Below are positions 1-6,395 of a stretch of DNA of 12,201 bases, in pieces. The stretch is from CAYMRB01 sp964392615 (GTDB taxonomy: Bacteria; Planctomycetota; UBA8108). The stretch's first letter is position 1, and every line of letters begins with the position of its first letter. The notes beneath the pieces were generated by a model, which saw nothing but the letters and a program-made list of their open reading frames with translations, did not search any database and was not told the DNA's origin. The position numbers and the translations under genes are program-made. Location of the stretch: positions 1 through 12,201 of the forward strand of contig CAYMRB010000314.1 in NCBI GenBank assembly GCA_964392615.1, read 5' to 3'.

Positions 1-615
1 GTCGACGACGACCTCGAGATCGAGCTCCGCAAGCTGCCGGGAGCGCGGCGCTATCGAGTCGTCGACGACGGCGAGCTCGTCGCGTCGGGTGAGCGCATGC
101 CTCGCGGGCGGCTTCCGAACGGTGCGTGGCGTGACATGAGAGAGGGCCTCGTCCCGGAGCTGCCGTGCGCGTCGTTTCCAGGCGTCGTCGCCGCGCGCGT
201 ACCTCTGAGTCTCGTACGCAGCGCGCGCGAACGCGAACCACGCGCTCTCCTCACGTTGCTCGATGCGTGGCGCGATTGGGCGATCGGGGCGCCCGAGGTG
301 CGCCTGCGCGGATTGGCCTTCGCGGCCTCAGCGGACGGCTGCGTGCTCGTGCGCACCGCCGCCGACGGGTTTCCGCTGCCGCCGCTTCCCGGCACGCGGT
401 GCGTCGAGGACGACGGCGTCGTGTGGCCGTGCGGTCTCGAGTGGGCGCCGCGAGTCGACGGCGCGACGCTGCGCCGCCTGCTCGACCTCTCAGCTGGCGA
501 CGTCGCGTATTTCGACTCGGACGCGACCTGGGAGCGCGTGCCCGCTGTCGGCTTCGTAGCCGCGACGCGCAGCGCCGTGCGGTGCACGTGCGAGGAGGTC
601 GATCGTGACGGCTGA
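1..615 (+). CDS. Partial CDS (5' end outside window): probable bpX-type component of a MoxR-vWA-beta-propeller ternary system
   Basis: The frame is open from base 1, so the gene begins left of the window; the internal ATG at 97 is unlikely to be the true start because the coding pattern continues upstream of it. The visible part is 204 residues, with no signal peptide or membrane segment in it. Seen: a proline-rich PLPPLPG motif (nt 373-393), then CVEDDGVVWPCGLEWAP, a short helical stretch (LRRLLDLSAGDVAYF), and a conserved-looking C-terminus, FVAATRSAVRCT. I recall this pattern from the bpX2-like domain of MoxR-vWA-beta-propeller ternary systems, but I could not check it. The TGA lies inside the next gene (11-base overlap), and the two large propeller proteins follow in the same operon, which supports a shared function. 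Molecular activity is unknown. It could instead be the C-terminal part of a larger fusion. Confidence 0.6.
   Translation, partial: VDDDLEIELRKLPGARRYRVVDDGELVASGERMPRGRLPNGAWRDMREGLVPELPCASFPGVVAARVPLSLVRSAREREPRALLTLLDAWRDWAIGAPEVRLRGLAFAASADGCVLVRTAADGFPLPPLPGTRCVEDDGVVWPCGLEWAPRVDGATLRRLLDLSAGDVAYFDSDATWERVPAVGFVAATRSAVRCTCEEVDRDG
593..599 (+). promoter_or_regulatory. Strong Shine-Dalgarno site for the 605 GTG start
   Basis: AGGAGGT at 593-599 is a near-perfect anti-16S complement, five bases before the GTG at 605. It lies inside the end of the upstream gene. It decides the GTG start of the second operon gene, for which no better in-frame start is seen, and fits translational coupling. 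Confidence 0.75.
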
Positions 616-3439
616 CCACTCGCTCGCTCAGCGCTATCTTCGACCGACCGAGAAAACGTTCTGGCGCTGGTCGGACGACAACGCGGTCCTCGTCTGGGAA
701 GACGGCACGACGATCGCGTTTCGCGAGGAGGTCGTCGCCGTCCTCGATCGGCTCGTCTCCGGTGGTCTGCCGCCGTTCGATTGCGTCGTGTTGCTTCTGG
801 CGTCGTGTCGTCTCGATTGGCATCGGAGCGGGGCGGCGATGGCGTGGTTCCGTCGCCTGGGGCCCGCTTCGCTCCGTGCCCTGCTCGCCAACGATGATCC
901 ACGGGCAGGCATAGACGAGCTCGACGACCCCGTGCGCCGGGGAGCCTCCAGCCGCGAGGACCGGTTGCTCGGCGACGCGATCGAGCTGCTTCAGGCGGTG
1001 CCGGACCTTCCCGCCGAAGTGCGGACGACGCCGGCGGCGAAGGCCGTGATCGCGGAGGTGGCGTTCGAGACGTATCGCGAGCGCGGTGCGCCCGACGACG
1101 CGAAGTCGATCGTCGCGGCGCTCGACGAGGGGATAGCGCCCGCGGCCCTGGCTCCGTTGCGCAATCGAGGCGTGTTCTTGGGCGATTGGATCATCGCGAT
1201 GAGGCCCGGCCTCGAGCGCCTCGACGCCGAGGGCCTCCGCTTGCGCCTCGCCACGGGCCTCGACGAGCCCGTCGAGGCTGCGCCGCTGGAGCTCCCGTTG
1301 GGCGAGCGCGTGCGGGCCTTGCTCGATGAGCTGCGCGACGACGTCGAGCTCGGCGGGCTCGCTCGGCTCGCCCATCAGTTGCTCGCTGTCGCATCGGTAC
1401 CGCGTCGCGTCGAGGTCGCCGACGACCTGCCGTTCGGCGGCGTCTCCGACATCGCCAATCGCGGCCCGCTCGATCGACTGCTGCCGAGCGAGCTCGCGCA
1501 CGACGATCTGACGCTGACGACGCGCATCGCGCTCGGGGAGGCGCTCTATCTGCGTCGCGAGTCGCCCCCTGCGCCGCCGCCGTCGATCCGCAGTCTGCTG
1601 CTCGATACGGGAATCCGCACATGGGGCGTGCCGCGCGTCTACGTCGCGGCGGTGGCGTTGGCGCTCGTCGGCACGCTGCACGAACGCGATGCGCGGTGCA
1701 GCGCGTTCCGCAGTCGTGGCGACAGCGTCGAGCCAGTCGATCTGCTGTCGAAGGAAGGCCTCGAGGCCTTGCTCGCGGCGCTCGAGCCCGATCCGCATCC
1801 GGGGCCGGCGCTCGAGCCGTTCGTCGACGCGGCTCGGTCCGATGGAGCGGCCGTCGACGACATCGAGCCCGTGTTGATCGTGTCGGAGGACGTCTTCGCC
1901 GACGGCGATTTCCGCCGCGCGCTCGCGGCGTGTAGGCTGCCCGAGGTCTGGGTCGCGACGGTGGCGCGGAGCGGTCGCTTCGAGCTCCTCGCGGTGCGAC
2001 CGCGCGGCGTCGAGCGATGCCGTCAGGCCGAGCTCGACCTCGATGCGATTCTCGCTGATCCGCCGCGCCCTCGCGCGCCGCTCGTCGTGCCCGGTCCGGG
2101 CGACCTGCCGGCGGTCTTCCGCGTCGAGCGGTTTCCGTTCCTCCTCGACGCGAAGGTTCCCGCAGGTCGCGTTCGCTGTCTACCGAGCGGCGAGGCACTC
2201 GCAGTGCTTCCCGATCGTCGCGTGCTCCGTTGGCGGTCGAAGGACCGCGGCGCGACGCAAGTGTCGACCCTCGGGCCGCGCGGACACGTCGCGTGGCTGG
2301 GGGTGGACGAGCGCGACTCCATGCACGCGTTGACGATTCCGTCGGGCCGGCCTCCGCTTCACTGGCAGTGTGACGGACGAACCGGCGCGGAGCGTACGAC
2401 GCGGCTGCCGATCGTCGGGGACGGTAGCGAGTCGGTCTTCCAGGATCACGGCGCGCTGATCGTCGTAGGAGGAAAGACCCGCCGGATCGACGCGGTCCTC
2501 ATGGCGTCGAGCGAGCTGTGCGAGCCGCTATCCTGTCGGCCGCGGGGGTTCCGAATCCGCGCTGGTGGCGGCAGGTATCTCGTGACAGGTGATTCGCCCG
2601 CGATGGACTGGCGGAAGGTGTCGTTCGACGGCGCGCGAATCGTACTCGACCGGTTGACCGCTCGTGGCTGCACCCGCGCTGAGCCGTTCGTGTGCGTGTT
2701 CGATCTGACCGGATTCGAAGGGCCGTGGGCGATCACGACCCAAGGGCGCCTCGTCTGCACGCTCGACGGCAAAGAGACCCGGCTGTCGCCGCCGATCACG
2801 GCCCCGTTCGAGCTCAAGGCCATCTCTGCCGACGGCCACCGGATCCTCGTGGGCTTGATGGTCGGTCGGGCGTGGGGCTGGGCCGTATGGGACCTGCTGA
2901 CGCGGCGGCGCATCGCGACGGCGCTCGATCGCAACGAGATTCAGCCTGTGTTCGAGCCGGGCATGGAGCGCGTCCGCCCGCTGTCGGGTCGGCGTCGGCG
3001 GTTTCACAGTCTCGTCGCGAGCCGGGAGCACGGGCTTCGCTTCGTCTCGCGTCGACGCCGCGCCGTCGAGTCGCTGGTGATCGATCCGAGCGACGGGAGA
3101 ATTCGACTCGGCGGCTGCGCGTCACTTCTGTGTGAGAAGGTGGATCGTTGGCGACCGTTCGGCGAGTCGGAGCCCATCCGGGATACGGGGCTCGGCCTTC
3201 GCGTCGCGACGTGGCCGGACGGCAGCCGCGCATGGCTCGACTCGCGCGGGCTCGTCCACCTGCGCAGCTCGGACGCGACGTTGCCCGAGCTCTCCTTCGC
3301 GCTCTCCGACGACGCCGGCGCCTGCTGGGCGAGCACCGGGGAGTGCTGGGGTGACGCGTACTACTTCCCAGCCCCCGGGCGCGCTCCGATCGCTGCGCTG
3401 GCGAAGTACGTGCGACGCTTCGTCGGGAGGATCGCATGA
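605..3439 (+). CDS. Large beta-propeller protein, probable bpX component of a MoxR-vWA-beta-propeller ternary conflict system
   Basis: A 944-residue protein with no signal peptide or membrane segment, so probably cytoplasmic. The N-terminus has a distinctive FWRW (residues 19-22), followed by VLVWEDGTTIAFREE and a helical stretch. Residues about 30-490 are mixed alpha/beta, with a Pro-rich linker (PPAPPPS) near residue 320. From about residue 495 to the end the protein reads as repeated beta strands with turn motifs (for example EALAVLPDRRVLRW, YLVTGDSPAMDW, RAWGWAVWDL, RAWLDSRGLVHL). This is roughly seven blade-like units, as expected for a beta-propeller. I infer a bpX-family protein. In these systems (described by Aravind and colleagues as predicted NTP-dependent conflict systems) the propeller protein is thought to work with a MoxR AAA+ ATPase and a vWA protein, neither of which is in the window. 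GTG start chosen from the SD at 593-599. It overlaps the next gene by ATGA. No catalytic residues are recognised. Confidence 0.65.
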   Translation: MTADHSLAQRYLRPTEKTFWRWSDDNAVLVWEDGTTIAFREEVVAVLDRLVSGGLPPFDCVVLLLASCRLDWHRSGAAMAWFRRLGPASLRALLANDDPRAGIDELDDPVRRGASSREDRLLGDAIELLQAVPDLPAEVRTTPAAKAVIAEVAFETYRERGAPDDAKSIVAALDEGIAPAALAPLRNRGVFLGDWIIAMRPGLERLDAEGLRLRLATGLDEPVEAAPLELPLGERVRALLDELRDDVELGGLARLAHQLLAVASVPRRVEVADDLPFGGVSDIANRGPLDRLLPSELAHDDLTLTTRIALGEALYLRRESPPAPPPSIRSLLLDTGIRTWGVPRVYVAAVALALVGTLHERDARCSAFRSRGDSVEPVDLLSKEGLEALLAALEPDPHPGPALEPFVDAARSDGAAVDDIEPVLIVSEDVFADGDFRRALAACRLPEVWVATVARSGRFELLAVRPRGVERCRQAELDLDAILADPPRPRAPLVVPGPGDLPAVFRVERFPFLLDAKVPAGRVRCLPSGEALAVLPDRRVLRWRSKDRGATQVSTLGPRGHVAWLGVDERDSMHALTIPSGRPPLHWQCDGRTGAERTTRLPIVGDGSESVFQDHGALIVVGGKTRRIDAVLMASSELCEPLSCRPRGFRIRAGGGRYLVTGDSPAMDWRKVSFDGARIVLDRLTARGCTRAEPFVCVFDLTGFEGPWAITTQGRLVCTLDGKETRLSPPITAPFELKAISADGHRILVGLMVGRAWGWAVWDLLTRRRIATALDRNEIQPVFEPGMERVRPLSGRRRRFHSLVASREHGLRFVSRRRRAVESLVIDPSDGRIRLGGCASLLCEKVDRWRPFGESEPIRDTGLGLRVATWPDGSRAWLDSRGLVHLRSSDATLPELSFALSDDAGACWASTGECWGDAYYFPAPGRAPIAALAKYVRRFVGRIA
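3425..3430 (+). promoter_or_regulatory. Shine-Dalgarno site for the 3436 ATG
   Basis: GGGAGG at 3425-3430 lies five bases before the ATG of the third operon gene, inside the last codons of the second gene. With the ATGA stop/start overlap at 3436-3439 this is a classic coupled re-initiation arrangement. Confidence 0.7.
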
Positions 3440-6201
3440 CGCCGCCACGGGCCGTGCCCCTCGCGTTGCTCTACGCCCCGGACGATGCGTGCGAGTCGAC
3501 GGCTTGGTTCGTCGCGGGCGACGATCCTTGCGCATGGCTCGACGAGCTCGCAGCGCACGGCGTGGGCGCGAGCGCCGTCGAGCTCCTCGTCGTGCCGACG
3601 AGCGTGACCGACCGCACGCCGATCGGCGCGGTCGTGGTGTCGCGAGTCGCGGGCGGCTCGCCGCACGGTGTCGTGACGCAGCGCTGGTCGTGCCGAGCGC
3701 GGAGGCTCTATCTTCCCGCCAACGGTCGCGTCCAGCCGCCGCTCTCCGATCGCGAGCTCGACGCGTGCCTCCTCGCCGATCGCACGGTGTTTCACCCGGC
3801 CGTCGGTCCGGTCGGTTTCGCGTCGAGCGATGTGTGCGCCGCGCACGATCTCCTCGCGATGCCTCCGACGCGAGAGAGCGATTGGACGCGGGCGTTGCCG
3901 GGTGTCGCGCTGCCGTCGCGGTTGGTCTCGATCGAGGCGGAGCCGTTGCCCGGAATCGAGGCGATCTTCGGCGCGGCCGTCGAGGAGATCGGCAGCGGCG
4001 ATCCGGACGATCTGCAACCGACGCCGCGCGAGCAGGCGGCGGACCGGGCACGTGCCACCGCCGCACGGCTGCGTCACGGCATCGGCGCTGTGATCGGCCG
4101 TGCCATTCTCGGGATCACGCGGCTCGTGCCGGCGGGAGCGACGGAGCCGACCTGGATCGACCGACTCGAGGCCTGGGCGGCCGAGCGCGTCGAGCGGCTG
4201 CAGCGCGCGATCGGCGCGCAATCGCTCGCCGACCGGCTGCTCGACCTGTTCCAGCGCGATCCGGAGGAGGCGCTCCGCTATGCGCCGCCACTCGCCGGGG
4301 AGGGAGCCGGCGGGGCACAGCCAGCGAGCGATTTCGCCCGCCAGCGCGTCGACTTCGACCTCGGCCGGCTGCGAGGTCTCGGTCGCGGTGGCGGTGGCGG
4401 CTGGTCGATCGACGGCGACCGATACGAGAGCCTGCGCCGAAGGTACTACGAGGTCGCCAACCGCGAGATGCGCCTCGGGCGTTACCGTCGTGCCGCGTAC
4501 ATCTTCGCGCACCTCCTCAGTGATCACGACGGCGCCGCGCAGTGTCTCGAGCAGGGGCGGCACTACCGCGAGGCGGCGGTACTGTATCGCGATCACCTGC
4601 ATCGCCCGCTCGAGGCGGCGCGCTGTCTCGAGAGAGGCGGGCTGCTCGCGGAGGCGGCGCGGATCTTCGAGGACGAAGGACAGCACGAGCACGCCGGCGA
4701 TCTGTGGGCGCGGATCGGCGACGACGAATCCGCGCATCGCCTGTGGGAGTTGGCCGTGGCGAAGCTGGAGGGACGGCGTGATCTGGCGGCGGCTGCGAAG
4801 CTGCTCGAGACGAAGCTCTGCGACGTCGAACGCGCGCTCGACGCCCTCGAGAGGGGCTGGCCGCACTCGGCCAAGGCGGCCGTGTGTCTGCGCGAGCAGT
4901 TCCGATTGCTCGGTCGGCTGCAGCGTGGTGACGACAGCGTGCGGCTGATCGATCGCTTCGCCGCCGCGTCGCTGCCGCCGAGCCGGACGGTCGAGCTCTG
5001 CGGTGTCCTCGCTGATGTCGCGTTGGAGGATCCGTCGACAGCGACGCGATCGCGTGCGGCGGATCGCGTGCGCGTCGTCGCGGGACGGCAGCTGCTCGAT
5101 CGACGGCTGGACGTAACGTTCGTCGACGAGGTCGTCGGTGCCGTCGCGCGACTCGAGCCCGGCGATCGGCTGCTCGCGCGGGACGCGGAGAGGTATCGCG
5201 CGAAGGCGCGGGAGCGAGCGCCGCAGCGCGCGCCATCGTCGCGCCGCGCTTCGAGCGGCGTCGAGCTGCGCTACTCGATTCGGCTGCAAGGAGCGATCGA
5301 CTGGCAGGATGTCGTGTCGGAGGACGGCGGCTACTGGGCCATCGGGAGGACGGACGAACGCATCGTCGGCTTGAGGGGGAGCTGGCGAGGTGACTCGCAG
5401 CGCATCGAGTGGGATCTGGAGGAGTGCCCCGCCGAGCGGCTCCGGCTCGTCGAGCCCCGTGCGGCAAATCATCGCTACGTGATGGCTCACGGCCAAGACA
5501 CCGTCGGGCCGACGACACGGCTGCGCGGACGCGGCCTGACGGCGGCGCGCGGATTCCCGGGTACCGCGGAGATCGGCACTCCCTGGTGGATTCCGACCCG
5601 AACCCACGCGATGGTCGAGGACGACCTCGGGCGGTCGTGGTGCGCGACGGGCAGCGAATCGGAGATCGTCTCGATTCACAATTACGACTTCGGCGGCCAT
5701 CTGGTCGAGAGTCACGCGCTGCCGCCGGAGGTTCGCGATAGCCTCTCGGTCTGCGGTTGTGCGCTCGGGTCATGCGCCGTGTTCTCGTTCGATGCGCGGT
5801 TGGTGCGCGTCGAGAGTGGCAGGGAAATCGCGAGCGTCCTGCCCGGCGAGCGTGTCTCGAGCCTGGTCGCGCCCGTGCAACGCTCGCTGCCGTTCGTCGC
5901 GGCGGGCCTCGAGGACGGCGCGTGCGTCGTGCGGGTCGATGGCATGAATCTGCCTGTGGAGCGGATCGCAGCGGGCTTCGAGATGCCGCACCTGGTTTTC
6001 ACCCGCTCCGGCCGTCTCGTCGCCCTCAGCCGTGAGGGCGAGGGGCGCGTCTACACGCTGACCGGTGGGGCGCCGCGCGTGATCGCGAGCTTCACGCCGA
6101 CGCGCGACGACATCGTCGGCGCGATCCGCGGCCGTGGCGTCGACGAGTTCGCGCTGCTGACGCGTGACGGCGAGCTGCAGGTGTGGGGCCCGCCCGCCTG
6201 A
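3436..6201 (+). CDS. Alpha-solenoid plus beta-propeller protein, probable bpX component of the same ternary system
   Basis: A 921-residue protein with no signal peptide, so probably cytoplasmic. Three parts are visible. Residues 1 to about 200 are an alpha/beta N-terminal domain (VPLALLYAPDD, VELLVVPTS). Residues about 185-300 are helical and charged with one moderately hydrophobic stretch (GIGAVIGRAILGITRLV, about 215-231), too interrupted by Arg for a confident membrane helix. A Gly-rich hinge (GRGGGGGW, about 317-324) leads into helical repeats (about 331-508) with roughly 20-residue spacing: AAQCLEQGRHYREAAVLY, EAARCLERGGLLAEAARIF, HAGDLWARIGDDESAHRLW. These are TPR- or solenoid-like. From about 616 to 921 the protein has strand repeats (GGYWAIGRTDERIVGL, HLVFTRSGRLVALSREG, FALLTRDGELQVWG), the size of one seven-bladed propeller. 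It starts within the stop of the preceding gene and is the last gene of the operon. It is probably a scaffold or sensor for the MoxR/vWA machinery; no enzyme motif is seen. Confidence 0.65.
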   Translation: MTPPRAVPLALLYAPDDACESTAWFVAGDDPCAWLDELAAHGVGASAVELLVVPTSVTDRTPIGAVVVSRVAGGSPHGVVTQRWSCRARRLYLPANGRVQPPLSDRELDACLLADRTVFHPAVGPVGFASSDVCAAHDLLAMPPTRESDWTRALPGVALPSRLVSIEAEPLPGIEAIFGAAVEEIGSGDPDDLQPTPREQAADRARATAARLRHGIGAVIGRAILGITRLVPAGATEPTWIDRLEAWAAERVERLQRAIGAQSLADRLLDLFQRDPEEALRYAPPLAGEGAGGAQPASDFARQRVDFDLGRLRGLGRGGGGGWSIDGDRYESLRRRYYEVANREMRLGRYRRAAYIFAHLLSDHDGAAQCLEQGRHYREAAVLYRDHLHRPLEAARCLERGGLLAEAARIFEDEGQHEHAGDLWARIGDDESAHRLWELAVAKLEGRRDLAAAAKLLETKLCDVERALDALERGWPHSAKAAVCLREQFRLLGRLQRGDDSVRLIDRFAAASLPPSRTVELCGVLADVALEDPSTATRSRAADRVRVVAGRQLLDRRLDVTFVDEVVGAVARLEPGDRLLARDAERYRAKARERAPQRAPSSRRASSGVELRYSIRLQGAIDWQDVVSEDGGYWAIGRTDERIVGLRGSWRGDSQRIEWDLEECPAERLRLVEPRAANHRYVMAHGQDTVGPTTRLRGRGLTAARGFPGTAEIGTPWWIPTRTHAMVEDDLGRSWCATGSESEIVSIHNYDFGGHLVESHALPPEVRDSLSVCGCALGSCAVFSFDARLVRVESGREIASVLPGERVSSLVAPVQRSLPFVAAGLEDGACVVRVDGMNLPVERIAAGFEMPHLVFTRSGRLVALSREGEGRVYTLTGGAPRVIASFTPTRDDIVGAIRGRGVDEFALLTRDGELQVWGPPA

Positions 6202-6221
6202 CGACCGGCGGCGAGGCGGGC
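6192..6221 (+). terminator. Hairpin at the end of the bpX operon, possible terminator
   Basis: Perfect 8-base arms, GCCCGCCT (6192-6199) and AGGCGGGC (6214-6221), with a 14-base loop, straddle the TGA at 6199-6201. There is no T-run after it, so it is either a weak or Rho-assisted terminator or a 3'-end stability hairpin. GC-rich DNA produces such stems by chance, hence the low confidence. Confidence 0.35.
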
Positions 6222-6227
6222 CAGCGC

Positions 6228-6275
6228 GTTACTCGCCCCACGCCCTCCGAAGCCGACGCCATACGGCGGCAGGAC
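6228..6275 (-). pseudogene. Degraded copy of the ilvD 3' end (about 15 codons)
   Basis: Read on the minus strand, this intergenic stretch resembles the final codons of the intact ilvD (10350-10399). By hand I count 38 identities in 48 aligned columns with one 2-base gap. The best block, 6241-6258 against 10365-10382, matches at 17 of 18 positions, and the eight bases around the stop (GTTACTCG on the plus strand) also match. In the ilvD frame it encodes SASEG, as ilvD does, with a synonymous Ala codon change. The 2-base deletion takes the preserved TAA out of frame. It looks like a remnant of an ilvD copy or a duplicated ilvD end left by a rearrangement. Chance similarity in GC-rich DNA cannot be excluded without a statistical alignment. 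Confidence 0.4.
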
Positions 6276-6311
6276 GAGTTACCGGACCGTTACGGGAGCT
6301 GCTGACGGGCC

Positions 6312-6331
6312 GGTTATCTTGACGATAAACC
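6312..6331. promoter_or_regulatory. Inverted repeat upstream of the DUF4139 gene, possible operator
   Basis: GGTTATC (6312-6318) and GATAAACC (6324-6331) form an inverted repeat with a TTGAC centre and one unpaired A; the TTATC/GATAA core is perfect. It is one of the few AT-richer spots in the 194-base spacer and lies 65 bases before the GTG start, where a repressor site or promoter would fit. The centre contains TTGACG, a good -35 match, but I see no -10 at the right distance, so I do not call a promoter. Confidence 0.3.
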
Positions 6332-6335
6332 ACGC

Positions 6336-6356
6336 GGGGCCCTGTCGCGGGACCCC
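6336..6356 (+). promoter_or_regulatory. Hairpin in the leader of the DUF4139 gene
   Basis: Nine-base arms GGGGCCCTG (6336-6344) and CGGGACCCC (6348-6356) fold around a TCG loop, with one C/A mismatch and one G-T wobble. It lies 39 bases before the start codon, downstream of the inverted repeat at 6312-6331. It could be a leader stem affecting mRNA stability or a terminator for upstream transcripts, but no T-run follows. Confidence 0.3.
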
Positions 6357-6395
6357 AGATACTCCTCCCCCGCAGACCGAACGAAAGGAAGCAGC

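Noticed and set aside
251..1798. 515-residue open frame on the minus strand
   Set aside because: It spans the overlap of two convincing + strand genes, has low-complexity Arg/Gln-rich composition and no recognisable motif.
4078..4130. Possible membrane helix in the third bpX gene
   Set aside because: The hydrophobic stretch is interrupted by Arg residues and is too short; the protein otherwise looks soluble.
3361..5715. 784-residue open frame on the minus strand
   Set aside because: It is antisense to the third bpX gene. Its translation is Arg- and Ala-rich without domain motifs, while the + strand frame has clear repeats, coupling and an SD. Long antisense frames are expected in GC-rich coding DNA.
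6319..6324. TTGACG as a -35 promoter element
   Set aside because: No acceptable -10 lies 16-18 bases downstream; the following bases are the GC-rich leader hairpin.
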